Source: Nocardia niigatensis NBRC 100131
Lineage (GTDB): Bacteria > Actinomycetota > Actinomycetes > Mycobacteriales > Mycobacteriaceae
Length of the DNA: 64,000 nucleotides
Direction of reading: 5' to 3'
NCBI RefSeq assembly: GCF_000308655.1
Contig: NZ_BAGC01000043.1
Span: 186,001 to 250,000 of the forward strand
The notes under the pieces: model-generated
The model's database searches: none
The model's input: the letters and a program-made list of their open reading frames with translations, nothing else
Told to the model about the DNA's origin: nothing
Shown here: positions 7,968-16,305 of the stretch, piece by piece
Layout: each line of letters opens with the position of its first letter
Numbering within the stretch: position 1 is the first letter of the stretch
Made by a program: the position numbers and the translations under genes

Positions 7968-9776
7968 ATGTCCACCTCCGTCGACACCGCGGTGCCGCCC
8001 GGAACTGCGCCTGACGATTCCGGTCGCCTCGACGGCGTATCGAACCTGAGGATCTGGTCGGTCCTCGCGATCATCGTGCTGTTCACCGAGGTCTCCCCGA
8101 TGCAGTACGTGATGGTCGCGTCCGCATTGCGGCAGATCGCGCCCACGTTCCCCGATCAGGGCGCGAACATCAACTGGGCCATCATCATCTTCGGCATCTT
8201 CGGCGCCGCCGTGTCCCCGCTGATCGGCAAGCTCAGCGACATCTACGGCAAGAAGCGGATGTTCCTGGTCTGCAGCGTGCTGTTCCTGATCGGCACGGCC
8301 TTGTGCGCCGTGACCAGCAACTGGGCGGTCTTCCTCGTGGGCCGCGCGCTGGAGGCGACGGCCATCGCGACCACCGTGGTGTCCTACGGCCTGATCCGGG
8401 ACCTGATGCCGCGCCGCATGGTTCCCATCGGCCTCGGCATCGCCTCCACGGGTTTGGGTGTGTCCGCCCTGGCCGGCCCGCTGATCGGCGGCTATATCAC
8501 CGATCACTACTCCTGGCGCGGACTGTTCTGGTTCCTGTTCGTCTTCACCGTGGTCATGCTTCCGCTCCTGATCATCGTTGTGCCGGAATCGAAGCTGCGC
8601 ACCCCGCAGCGCCTGGACATCATCGGCGCGGTGCTGCTCGGCGCGGGCGCCACCCTCACCCTGCTGTACCTGGACAAGGGTCAGGACTGGGGCTGGACCA
8701 AGCCCTCCACGCTGGTCTGGCTGATCGCCGGCCTGGTGCTGCTCGCACTGTTCCCGATCATGGAGATGCGGGCGAAGCACCCGATCATGGACATGAAGCT
8801 GCTGTTCAACCCGCGAGTCAGCGTGGTGCTGTTCATCGGCCTGCTGGCCTCGTTCATGATCGGCTACCAGTCCTACGCGACCGGCTACATGACCCAGTCG
8901 CCCCCGTCCGCCGAGGTGGTCCAACAGGTCAAGGACGCCACATGGGATCAGGTGAAGGCCGGGGCGCTGAGCCAGGCGCAGGGCATGGCACTCACGCAGG
9001 CGCGGGCCCAGGGTCTCGCCCAGGCCGAGGCACAGGCCAAGGCCGCGCTGCCGCCGGGCATGGACCTGCCGCCGGACGTGGTGAAGATGCTGACGGACAA
9101 GGTGAACGCGCAGGTGACCCCGGAGGTCGTGAACGCGCAGGTGCCGCCGGAGCAGGTGTACCAGCACTTGCCGCCGGACATGGTCAAGGTCGATCTGAAC
9201 CCGGGCTACAGCTACGGTGACAACTTCTCGCTGCTCCGGTTCGCCACCCACGTGACCCTCGCACAGTCCTTGATCGCCATGGTCTTCGGCTTCCTCGGCG
9301 GCCTGTGGATCCGGCGCTCGGGTGCACGCTGGCCGCTGGTGACCGCACTGGTCATCTTCGTCGGCAGCGGCCTGGCCTACGCGGCGCTCTCGCACGGCTG
9401 GCAGACGCAGGCGCTGATCAGCGCGGTTTACGGTGCCGCCTTCGCGTTGTACTACGCGTCCACGCCGAACCTCATCGTGGAAGGCGTTCCGGCACAACAG
9501 CAGGGCATCAGTGCCGGCATGCTGGGCGTCATGCAGGCCATGGGCGCGGGCATCGGCCTCGCGGTCGCGACGGCGTTCCTGGTCGCCAACCCGGTCACGG
9601 CTGTGGTGACGGTGGCGGGTCAGCCGCCGGTCACCAAGGACATTCCGCTGCTCTACTCCGACAGGGGCTACGAGCTGGGCTTCTACTTCGTGGCCATCTC
9701 CGCCGCGGTGGCGCTGATCGGAGCGTTCTTCATGAAGCACGGCCGGACCCCGGCCACCGGTGGTGCTGCGCACTGA
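7968..9776 (+). CDS. MFS transporter (DHA2-like) with a 110-residue extramembrane insert
   Basis: A 602-residue major-facilitator transporter with about 14 membrane spans. The cytoplasmic motif GKLSDIYGKKR lies at residues 87-97, and the central GPLIGGYITDHYSWRGLF region at 170-187. Between the spans ending near 305 and starting near 425 there is a hydrophilic insert (about 311-420) rich in Ala, Gln and Pro, with repeated AQA and PPxxV units. The reading frame and codon use are continuous through it, so it is not a frameshift. The ATG at 7968 has a GGAGG site. It lies downstream of a PadR regulator and within the steroid locus, so export or uptake of a steroid or aromatic metabolite is possible; the substrate is unknown. 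Confidence 0.88.
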   Translation: MSTSVDTAVPPGTAPDDSGRLDGVSNLRIWSVLAIIVLFTEVSPMQYVMVASALRQIAPTFPDQGANINWAIIIFGIFGAAVSPLIGKLSDIYGKKRMFLVCSVLFLIGTALCAVTSNWAVFLVGRALEATAIATTVVSYGLIRDLMPRRMVPIGLGIASTGLGVSALAGPLIGGYITDHYSWRGLFWFLFVFTVVMLPLLIIVVPESKLRTPQRLDIIGAVLLGAGATLTLLYLDKGQDWGWTKPSTLVWLIAGLVLLALFPIMEMRAKHPIMDMKLLFNPRVSVVLFIGLLASFMIGYQSYATGYMTQSPPSAEVVQQVKDATWDQVKAGALSQAQGMALTQARAQGLAQAEAQAKAALPPGMDLPPDVVKMLTDKVNAQVTPEVVNAQVPPEQVYQHLPPDMVKVDLNPGYSYGDNFSLLRFATHVTLAQSLIAMVFGFLGGLWIRRSGARWPLVTALVIFVGSGLAYAALSHGWQTQALISAVYGAAFALYYASTPNLIVEGVPAQQQGISAGMLGVMQAMGAGIGLAVATAFLVANPVTAVVTVAGQPPVTKDIPLLYSDRGYELGFYFVAISAAVALIGAFFMKHGRTPATGGAAH

Positions 9777-9809
9777 CCCCCTCGTGTGAAGCACTGACAA
9801 TTGAATGAA

Positions 9810-9843
9810 CAACGGCCCGGAGGCGATTGCCTTCGGGCCGTTG
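9810..9843 (+). terminator. Stem-loop after the MFS gene
   Basis: Arms at 9810-9823 and 9830-9843 (CAACGGCCCGGAGG and its complement with one mismatch) enclose a 6-nt loop. It lies 34 bp after the transporter stop and has no T-run, as is usual in actinobacteria. Confidence 0.7.
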
Positions 9844-9946
9844 TGGCGCACTGGAAAACTCCGTCGCCACCATGGCCGACGAGGCGCGCTGAGCGCACTT
9901 TCCTGACCGGTGAGCGGGACCTCACCTCGTTGTTCCGCACTCGTCA

Positions 9947-9963
9947 TATTTCGATTGGAAATA
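9947..9963. promoter_or_regulatory. Palindromic operator B upstream of ribBA
   Basis: TATTTCG-ATT-GGAAATA, identical to operator A in 14 of 14 half-site positions except one (C to G in the right arm). It lies 37 bp before the ribBA start. Confidence 0.65.
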
Positions 9964-10000
9964 GGCCGTCAGCCCGTGCGGCCGGAGGAGGTGGTCGACG

Positions 10001-11221
10001 ATGACCGGTGGACTCGACTCCATCGCCGCCGCGGTGGCGGCGGTGGCCCGCGGCGGCATGGTGCTGGTCGTGGACGACGAGAACCGCGAGAACGAGGGCG
10101 ATCTGATCCTGGCCGCCGAGCACGCGACCGCGGAGAACATCGCCTTCCTGGTGCGCCACACCAGCGGCGTCATCTGTGTGCCCATGACGGGCGAGGACTG
10201 CGACCGCCTCCAGTTGCCCCCGATGACCGCGGTCAACGAGGATCCCAAGGGCACCGCCTACACCGTCTCGGTGGACGCCGTTTCCGGTGTCAGCACCGGG
10301 ATCTCGGCCGCCGACCGCGCCCACACCATGCGCCTGCTGGCCGATCCGCGCACCACCGCCGCCCAGCTCTCCCGCCCCGGGCACGTGTTCCCGCTGCGCG
10401 CGAATCCCCTTGGCGTGCTCGGTCGTCCGGGCCACACCGAGGCCGCCGTCGACCTGATGCGGTTGGCCGGACTGCGGCCGGCCGGTGTCATCGCCGAGGT
10501 CGTCAATGACGACGGCAGCATGGCCCGCCTGCCCGAACTGCTGGCCATGGCACGCGAATGGGTTATCCCCCTGGTGTCCATCGAAGACCTGATCGCGCAC
10601 CGGAAGCGGTTGGAGCACGGCGTCACCCGCGAGGTCGAAACCCGCCTGCCCACCCGCTTCGGCGACTTCCGCGTCTACGGCTACTCCGACGCCCACACCG
10701 GCGCCGAACACCTGGCCCTCGTCCTCGGCGACCCCTCCGGCGAGAACGCCCTGGCCCGGGTGCATTCCGAATGCCTCACCGGCGACGCCTTCGGCTCGCT
10801 GCGCTGCGACTGCGGCGAACAGCTCGACGCCGCCATGGAAGCCGTCGCCGAGGCGAGCCGCGGCGTCATCGTCTACCTGCGCGGCCAGGAGGGCCGGGGC
10901 ATCGGCCTGCTCAACAAGCTCCGCGCATACGAACTGCAGGACGCCGGCGCGGACACCGTGGACGCGAACGTCCGGCTGGGCCTGCCCATCGACGCCCGCG
11001 ACTACGGCGCCGCTGCCCGCATCCTCGCCGATCTGGGCGTGAATTCGGTTCGCCTGCTGAGCAACAACCCCGCGAAGCGGTCCGGGCTGCAGGCCAACGG
11101 CATCGCCGTGCACGCGCGGATTCCCCTGCAGACCCAGCCGACCGAGCACAATGTGCGCTACCTGGCCACCAAGCGTGATCGGATGAGCCACCAACTCACC
11201 GATATTCCGGCGGTGGGGTAG
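10001..11221 (+). CDS. ribBA: Bifunctional RibBA: DHBP synthase / GTP cyclohydrolase II
   Basis: It makes both entry precursors of riboflavin. Residues 1-205 are 3,4-dihydroxy-2-butanone-4-phosphate synthase with the acidic DDENRENEGD motif (25-34) and RPGHVFPL (125-132). Residues 206-400 are GTP cyclohydrolase II with zinc ligands C258, C269 and C271 and GQEGRGIG at 295-302. Both halves look intact. A GGAGGAGG site lies ahead of the ATG. No other rib gene (ribC, ribD, ribH) is nearby, so this is a copy outside the usual riboflavin operon. The shared operator with hsaA and hsaB suggests it raises FMN supply when the flavin-dependent steroid hydroxylase is made. Confidence 0.95.
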   Translation: MTGGLDSIAAAVAAVARGGMVLVVDDENRENEGDLILAAEHATAENIAFLVRHTSGVICVPMTGEDCDRLQLPPMTAVNEDPKGTAYTVSVDAVSGVSTGISAADRAHTMRLLADPRTTAAQLSRPGHVFPLRANPLGVLGRPGHTEAAVDLMRLAGLRPAGVIAEVVNDDGSMARLPELLAMAREWVIPLVSIEDLIAHRKRLEHGVTREVETRLPTRFGDFRVYGYSDAHTGAEHLALVLGDPSGENALARVHSECLTGDAFGSLRCDCGEQLDAAMEAVAEASRGVIVYLRGQEGRGIGLLNKLRAYELQDAGADTVDANVRLGLPIDARDYGAAARILADLGVNSVRLLSNNPAKRSGLQANGIAVHARIPLQTQPTEHNVRYLATKRDRMSHQLTDIPAVG

Positions 11222-11226
11222 CGGCG

Positions 11227-12282
11227 TCAGCCTTCCTCCGGTTCCCGCTCGTCCCACCGCAACCCGAGCCGGAACGCCTGCAACCCGGGTTTCGAGGGCG
11301 ACAGCCAGGCCTGAAACCGCAAGTCCGACGGGTATTTCGCGCCCGACCGGCGGATGGCCGCCTTCGTCTCGTCCGCGATCTGCCGTGCTGCGGCGACGCC
11401 GTGATTGAACATCTGGCCGCGCACCCCGCCCTCGTCCCGGACCTCCAGGCGGGACTGGGCGTTGGAGGCGAAGAAGCCCTGCGCCACCCATTCCGGCTCG
11501 TCGGCCAGGGTGAGGACCCAGATGGCGTGCGGGACAAGGGGATGTAGGACCGGGAGATCCACCGCCAAGGAGAGGAACAGCCGGTCGATGTGGTCGTCGA
11601 GTTCATCGAGGGTCACGGCGTCGGGTTCCTTGTAGCCGAGGACGCCGACCTCCGTCCGGCGTGACTCGTCCGGCCAGGCCAGCCAGCATTCGGCGGGCCG
11701 ATGGTCCTCGTCGTACTCCCAGCCGAATTCGCGCTCGACCATCCGCGGCCCGCGCGGCTCGACGCGCAGGCTCAGCTGGATCGGCCGGATCGATCGGCCC
11801 AGTGTCACGATGTCGTCGGCGCGAAACCAGATGGCCAGCGCGCCCGGACCGCCGACCAGGTCCGGCTCGCCCAGCACGCGCACACACTCGGCCAGAGCGG
11901 TGGTGAAGAGATGATCGACGACGCCGGACCCGCACGGATATACCAGCCTGAGCTGCTTGATCTCCCCGTACCCGAAGCCCGGCGCGGTGATGGAATATGT
12001 CGTCTCGACGGCATCCAGCCGTGCACCTTCGGCGGTCGCGGAGATGAATGCACCGGTGGCGTCGGTGGGTTCCCAAGCCAGTTTCGCGAAGACATCGCCG
12101 ATCTCCGTCCGCGACCAGTCGCCGAATTGGTAGGCCAGTAGTACCGATAGCGCGTCGCCGAAGCTGCCCAGGTCCATCGGGCGGCCATAGTTGCGCGCCC
12201 ACCACTCGTTCGCCTCCGCATTGCGTTGCCGCCGTTGCTCTTCCGTCGGATGCGGGAGGTCTTCACCCACGTCTTCACTCAC
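11227..12282 (-). CDS. Uncharacterised protein resembling Nocardia DUF6301 proteins
   Basis: A 351-residue soluble protein with no signal peptide or membrane span. The N-terminus is charged and rich in Arg and Glu. The centre has the pattern APGFGYGEIKQLRLVYPCG followed by LAECVRVLGEPDLVGGPG and repeated tryptophan-containing strands (LAIWFRADD, ECWLAWPDES), which I recall from DUF6301-type proteins common in Nocardia. The C-terminal third (FFASNAQSRLEVRDE onward) is a separate-looking alpha/beta region. It converges on ribBA with 5 bp between stops. The function is unknown, and the family name is from memory of the pattern. Confidence 0.6.
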   Translation of the reverse strand: MSEDVGEDLPHPTEEQRRQRNAEANEWWARNYGRPMDLGSFGDALSVLLAYQFGDWSRTEIGDVFAKLAWEPTDATGAFISATAEGARLDAVETTYSITAPGFGYGEIKQLRLVYPCGSGVVDHLFTTALAECVRVLGEPDLVGGPGALAIWFRADDIVTLGRSIRPIQLSLRVEPRGPRMVEREFGWEYDEDHRPAECWLAWPDESRRTEVGVLGYKEPDAVTLDELDDHIDRLFLSLAVDLPVLHPLVPHAIWVLTLADEPEWVAQGFFASNAQSRLEVRDEGGVRGQMFNHGVAAARQIADETKAAIRRSGAKYPSDLRFQAWLSPSKPGLQAFRLGLRWDEREPEEG

Positions 12283-12334
12283 GCGCCGCAGCGTATGCGA
12301 CTATGGCAACGACAACGTCTCGGTTGCCCGAAGG

Positions 12335-13477
12335 TCACGGCAACCAGTGCACCGGAGTCACCTCGCGGATGTGGACGAGGATGTCGAACGCCCTCGACAG
12401 GTCGCGAATCGCCAAGTGCTCGCCGGCATCTCGCACCGGATCGTAGACGCCGCTGATCACGCGCATCTTGGCGGGCGCCGCGATCGGTGCGGTGCGCATA
12501 TCCAGCCAGAGTTCCGGAATACCCGAGTCGCTGAGCGTCGCGTCCAGGAAATCCGGTGCGGGGGACGGGATCTCGGCCACGCCGACGTTGCCGTGGTGGA
12601 AGCCGATGGCGACCGGGGAGTAGCCGCGGCCGAAATGTTCACGCAGCACACTGCCCACGCTGGACTCGGAGACCTGGTCACCGGCCAGGCCCAGGGTGGT
12701 GTCATCGGCGCAGATGTGCGAAATGCCGTCCCAGTACACGGTCCGCAGTCCGGTGCGCTGGTGGTGGCCGATGATCGAGGAGGCCCACAGCTCGGCCTCA
12801 CCCGCGTAGCTGCCGCGGCCCGCGACGCTGTGGCGGTGAAAGTCCTCGATCAGAGCCATTCGGGCTCGGACGGGTTCGCTGATCTCCGGGATCGAGGAGA
12901 GGAGAGCCGAGGCGTCCTGGGCATGGTCGAGGAAGGGGCGGCCGGGGTGGACGCCCCGGGCCTGCTGAACGTGCTCGTCGAGTGTGTGAGCGGTACGGAT
13001 GGGCTCCAGGTGCGCAGCGAGATCGGGCAGCCGGTGCGGGGAGTGGGTCCGGACGGCGTCGAGGACGACGTCGTAGTCTTCCGGCTTGGCCTGGGCGGGT
13101 TTGACGCCGATGATCTGCACCTGGTCGCTGGGATGGGCTTCGTTGAACTCGCGGATCCAGGACAGGGTTGAAGCCATTTCCGCTGTCCGCCATGGGCGCC
13201 AGGCGAGGTCGAGAGCCGACTCGGCCGTGCCTTTGCCCTCGCGCACGTAGGCGTCCAGGGTTTCACCGACGTCGGCGCTGTCCTGGATGGCCAGGGTGCG
13301 GAATCCGTGGTGTTCGACCAGGTTTCGGAACAGGTTGTCGCGGAGGGTGAAGGTTTCGTGTGCGAAGCGGGTCGATTCGCCTATGCCGATGACGGTTGCG
13401 GCTGAAAGGGATCGCGCGAGAGTGTCGGTGGTTGTCGCGTCGAAAGGCGCTGCGGCCAGAGTGGATTCAATCGGCAT
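12335..13477 (-). CDS. Erythromycin-esterase-family protein
   Basis: A 380-residue member of the erythromycin esterase-like family (PF05139 fold). The N-terminal block GIGESTRFAHETFTLRD followed by FRNLVEHHGFRTLA is the family signature, with WDGISHI near 235 and GFHHGN near 285. In the characterised macrolide esterases the GES/GEA box is followed by a catalytic histidine (GExxH). Here the equivalent residue is Arg, with a His two residues later (RFAH). This variant form occurs in actinobacterial relatives of unknown substrate, so macrolide resistance should not be assumed. Monocistronic, with the start at 13477. Confidence 0.75.
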   Translation of the reverse strand: MPIESTLAAAPFDATTTDTLARSLSAATVIGIGESTRFAHETFTLRDNLFRNLVEHHGFRTLAIQDSADVGETLDAYVREGKGTAESALDLAWRPWRTAEMASTLSWIREFNEAHPSDQVQIIGVKPAQAKPEDYDVVLDAVRTHSPHRLPDLAAHLEPIRTAHTLDEHVQQARGVHPGRPFLDHAQDASALLSSIPEISEPVRARMALIEDFHRHSVAGRGSYAGEAELWASSIIGHHQRTGLRTVYWDGISHICADDTTLGLAGDQVSESSVGSVLREHFGRGYSPVAIGFHHGNVGVAEIPSPAPDFLDATLSDSGIPELWLDMRTAPIAAPAKMRVISGVYDPVRDAGEHLAIRDLSRAFDILVHIREVTPVHWLP

Positions 13478-13927
13478 GGACCCTACTCTTCACCCTGAAC
13501 CTTGGTTTAGGTCAAGTCCAGGGCGAGAGTCGAAGAACCGAGACCCAAAGAACGAAAGGCCAAAGAACCAAGAGATCAAAGACAAGAGATGCCTGGAGGA
13601 AAGAGGGGCTGGGCTTGGGGACGCGCCTTCGGCTTCCGGCCCCTCGCCTTTGAACCTGCATGTGGATGTCGCTGCGGGAGGTATTCGCTTGGATCACGGT
13701 ACTGGGCTCACCGCATGAGGGGTCGGCGGTCGGTCACCGGCAGCGGCGTGGTCGCGGTGTGCTTGGCGTGGGGAGGGGGTGCCGGCCAAGCGAGGCGCTT
13801 GGGGTGAAGCCGTGGTCAGTGGATACCGCGCTGGGAGTATGTATTTCGTGGGAGCGGGCCGTGATGGGCCCGGGCTGTGGAGGGAGCACCGATCGGGTGC
13901 GGAGTGCTGGGACGAGTCCGGGGGGGT
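13478..13927. other. Gene-free stretch with a purine-rich tract
   Basis: About 450 bp with no convincing coding frame. Bases 13525-13600 are unusually A/G-rich for this genome and contain loosely repeated AAAGAAC/CAAGAGAT words. The remainder is downstream debris of the truncated DUF222 gene. Open frames here have atypical composition and no recognisable domain. Confidence 0.5.
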
Positions 13928-14221
13928 GATCTTCACTCGTACCGACGCGTCGTACCTCGACAAACCCAGGGTCTGGCGCAGGAACGGTACGACGTCTTTC
14001 GCCGCGCTGCCCTTGGGCAGCGAACGGTTGCAGGCTTCGATGATCAGCCGTGAATCCAACGCCGACAGTTGCCTTTTGCAGGTCTCCAGGCGCTGCATCA
14101 ACTCCACCACATCTCCATCGGCGAACGCGTCGAGGTTTGCGTGGAGGACGGAATCCGACAGGGCCTCGTGTCCAGTGTCACCCCCATCGAATTCATGTAC
14201 TAATTCTACCGTCGCAAACAC
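13928..14221 (-). pseudogene. Truncated DUF222 (13E12-type HNH) gene, 5' part only
   Basis: About 98 codons match the N-terminal part of DUF222 proteins: a leader, then LETCKRQLSALDSRLIIEA, an LPKGSAAKDVVPFLRQTL segment and LSRYDASVRVKI. After that residue the frame runs into unrelated Pro/Ser-rich sequence, and no HNH endonuclease domain follows in any frame before 13478. Full-length family members are 400-500 residues. It is therefore a remnant of a 13E12-like repeated gene, a class often disrupted in mycobacteria and nocardiae. Confidence 0.65.
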
Positions 14222-14525
14222 AGCCTAGGAAACCGAAATGTCCAGTATATCTCGCCTTTTCACATATCTCGCACGGGCAATCTCTGCGGCCTGGCTAATC
14301 GATAGGAAACCCGCGGTGCCGCAACTGGAATAGCGTTCCGCGATTGCCGTCGACGAAGTGCGATCTCAAATGCAAGAACAGTATTCGCCGGGTGTTGTAC
14401 TCCCCGTTCCGCTGTGTCAAGATCAGCGCAGTCGACTCGGGGGAGTCAGTCGATGGTCCGATCACGTTGCGGGACACAGTCATCGGCGACTCGTTGACCG
14501 CTGCATCGAAATCCGAGGAGCAGCT
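14222..14525. other. Intergenic region, lower GC, no gene seen
   Basis: About 300 bp between the DUF222 remnant and the SRPBCC gene. It has lower GC than the surroundings and no frame with a ribosome site other than the one for the gene at 14526. It presumably holds the promoter of that gene; no clear repeat or operator was found. Confidence 0.4.
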
Positions 14526-14978
14526 GTGCGAGCAATTGTCGTATCCCGGGAAGTACCCGGGACCCCCGAGGCCCTGTTCACCACCATCGCCTCGCCCTCC
14601 ACATGGGAGCACTGGATGGCCAGCCACCGGGACTTCGTGGACGACACGCCCGACCGGCTGACCGAGGGGTCGACGCTGGTCGCCGAGATCCTGATGCACG
14701 GGATGATCGAAGAGATCGAGTGGACCGTGACGAGGCTCGACGATCCGAACCGGATCGTGTTGTACGGCAACGTGAGAACCGGCTGGCAGTGCGATCTCAC
14801 CTATTGGCTGATCCAATCCGAAAACGGCACGACCGTCACCGCCAGCGTGGTCCTCACCGGCCCCGCCATCACGGGCACCATAGCCACCCTCGTCGAGGGA
14901 CAGGGTCGTCAGCAATTGGGTCGCACGCTGGGTCAGCTGGGTGCACTGGCCGGCTCGGCCGGTCGGCTCGGCGCCTGA
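14526..14978 (+). CDS. SRPBCC-family (START-like) protein
   Basis: A 150-residue member of the SRPBCC/polyketide-cyclase-2 superfamily, a hydrophobic ligand-binding fold. The N-terminus RAIVVSREVPGTPEALFTTI, the following WEHWMASHRDFV and the C-terminal amphipathic helix GQLGALAG fit the family, including small actinobacterial members such as the Rv0910 type. The start is a GTG at 14526 with GAGGAG 5 nt upstream. Longer upstream frames give low-quality sequence. No toxin or antitoxin partner is adjacent, and the ligand is unknown. Confidence 0.75.
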   Translation: MRAIVVSREVPGTPEALFTTIASPSTWEHWMASHRDFVDDTPDRLTEGSTLVAEILMHGMIEEIEWTVTRLDDPNRIVLYGNVRTGWQCDLTYWLIQSENGTTVTASVVLTGPAITGTIATLVEGQGRQQLGRTLGQLGALAGSAGRLGA

Positions 14979-15200
14979 CACGGGCAGTGCGATTCAATGG
15001 TTCACGGCCGCAGGCTGATTGCCGGGCGGCGACTGCACGAACCGGACCCCTCGACAGGCTGGGGTCGTCGCGAATCGGCTTCAGCGACCCCGGATCGCGG
15101 CGAGGACCTTCGGATCCGGGTATCCACGATCCGGGGCCCGGGCGCCACCGATCACGTCGTGGTACCACGCCCGGACCGCGAGGATTGTGCAGCAACCGAC

Positions 15201-15558
15201 GCCACCAGCGGCGCGTCTCCACCTGGGTGGCCACGCCTCCGGGTTGATCGGTTCGCCCGCCGAGCCCAGGATGCGAAGGCTCGACAGGTCGTGCCCGTCG
15301 AGGATCTCGCGGCCCACTTCATGAAGGCGCGGACCAGCGTCGGCGCGGTGTAAAGGGCAGTGACGCCGTACTTTTCGATGATCTGCCAGTGCTGGTGCTC
15401 ATCCGGGAAGTTCGAGTGCCCTCGTAGAGCACCGGAGTCGCTCCGTTCGACAGCGGGCCCGTGGCCATGTGGGTGCGCCCGGTGATCCGGCCGATGTCGG
15501 CGGCGCACCAGTAGACACCGACACCGGGCTTGTGGCCGAATACGTAGCGGCGGGTGTA
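15201..15558 (-). pseudogene. Frameshifted acetyl/propionyl-CoA synthetase fragment
   Basis: Three successive minus-strand frames carry pieces of an Acs-type AMP-forming acyl-CoA synthetase in the right order: YVFGHKPGVGVYWCAADIG and GPLSNGATPVLYEGT; then HWQIIEKYGVTALYTAPTLV; then LSSLRILGSAGEPINPEAW. At least two frameshifts separate them, and both ends of the 650-residue enzyme are missing. It is clearly a decayed internal fragment of about 120 codons. With the nearby DUF222 remnant it marks a decaying zone. Confidence 0.8.
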
Positions 15559-15664
15559 CACAGCCCGCACCCAGCGATGTTCTCGGCGTGGGCGAGTGGC
15601 CGATCCGAGGTGATGAGCGGTTGCGGCGATGCCGGCTGCCACTTGACGTGACACGGTGCGTCCC

Positions 15665-16252
15665 TCAACTTTTCACAATCTCCGACACCCGAGCCGCCAT
15701 GGCGCTCCCCGCCGCCAGTAGCGGCTCCGTCGACCGCAGGGTCCGACTGAGAATGAAGGCCCCTTCCAGCGCACCGAGAATCGCAATGAACAATTCCCGG
15801 GCATCGGCCTCACCCAACCCGCGGCGAACGAAATAGGCTGCGCCCTCATCGATCCAGGAATTCATGACTTCCGCTGCCACGTCACGAATTCCAGGTTCAC
15901 TGTCGGCCACCTCCCCCGCCACGGTGCCGACCGGGCACATGTTCATCCACCCCGCCTGTTCGATGGTTTCGGCGGCGGCGGTGAACGCTGCCGGGACGGC
16001 TTCGCGGAGGTCGTCGTGAGCGTCCATCAGGAGTGGCAGCAGCTGAATGTAGGCGGCACCGGAGACGCGGAGGGCCTCGGCGGCGATGGCCGACTTCCCC
16101 GCGGGGAAGTGGTGGTAGAGCGAGCCCATCGGCGCACCCGAGGCGGCGGTGATCTGTTTGACGGTGATCGCGCTGTAGCCCTGCACGCGCATGAGTTCGG
16201 CGACGGCGGTGACCAGGCGATCCCGGGTGGTGGTTGACAGCTTCTCGCTCAC
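15665..16252 (-). CDS. TetR-family regulator (LmrA/YxaF-like)
   Basis: A 195-residue TetR regulator. The N-terminal helix-turn-helix includes ITVKQITAASGAPMGSLYHHFPAGK (residues about 29-53), with the SLYHHF recognition helix. The C-terminal domain contains CPVGTVAGEVADSEP, typical of the LmrA/YxaF subgroup. It is divergent from an alpha/beta hydrolase gene, and a palindrome lies between them, so it most likely represses that hydrolase and itself. Ligand unknown. Confidence 0.88.
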   Translation of the reverse strand: MSEKLSTTTRDRLVTAVAELMRVQGYSAITVKQITAASGAPMGSLYHHFPAGKSAIAAEALRVSGAAYIQLLPLLMDAHDDLREAVPAAFTAAAETIEQAGWMNMCPVGTVAGEVADSEPGIRDVAAEVMNSWIDEGAAYFVRRGLGEADARELFIAILGALEGAFILSRTLRSTEPLLAAGSAMAARVSEIVKS

Positions 16253-16261
16253 CCGTCCAGA

Positions 16262-16293
16262 CTAGAGCAAACGCACTAGAGCGTGTGCTCTAG
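16262..16293. promoter_or_regulatory. Probable TetR operator
   Basis: CTAGAGC-GTGT-GCTCTAG (16276-16293) is a perfect 7+4+7 inverted repeat, and a further CTAGAGCA half-site begins at 16262. It sits between the divergent TetR and hydrolase genes, 12 bp before the hydrolase start. Confidence 0.75.
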
Positions 16294-16305
16294 AGGGGAG
16301 ATATC

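Noticed and set aside
8898..9227. Possible frameshift or insertion sequence within the MFS gene
   Set aside because: The frame continues with normal codon use and third-position GC and rejoins a membrane span on the far side, so it is a true protein insert.
7944..9947. Minus-strand open frame of about 660 codons opposite the MFS gene
   Set aside because: Asp/His/Arg/Gly-rich with no motif; the transporter on the plus strand has clear membrane spans.
15001..15350. Plus-strand frames of about 120 codons
   Set aside because: They are shadows of the decayed Acs fragment, with Arg/Pro-rich composition and no ribosome site.
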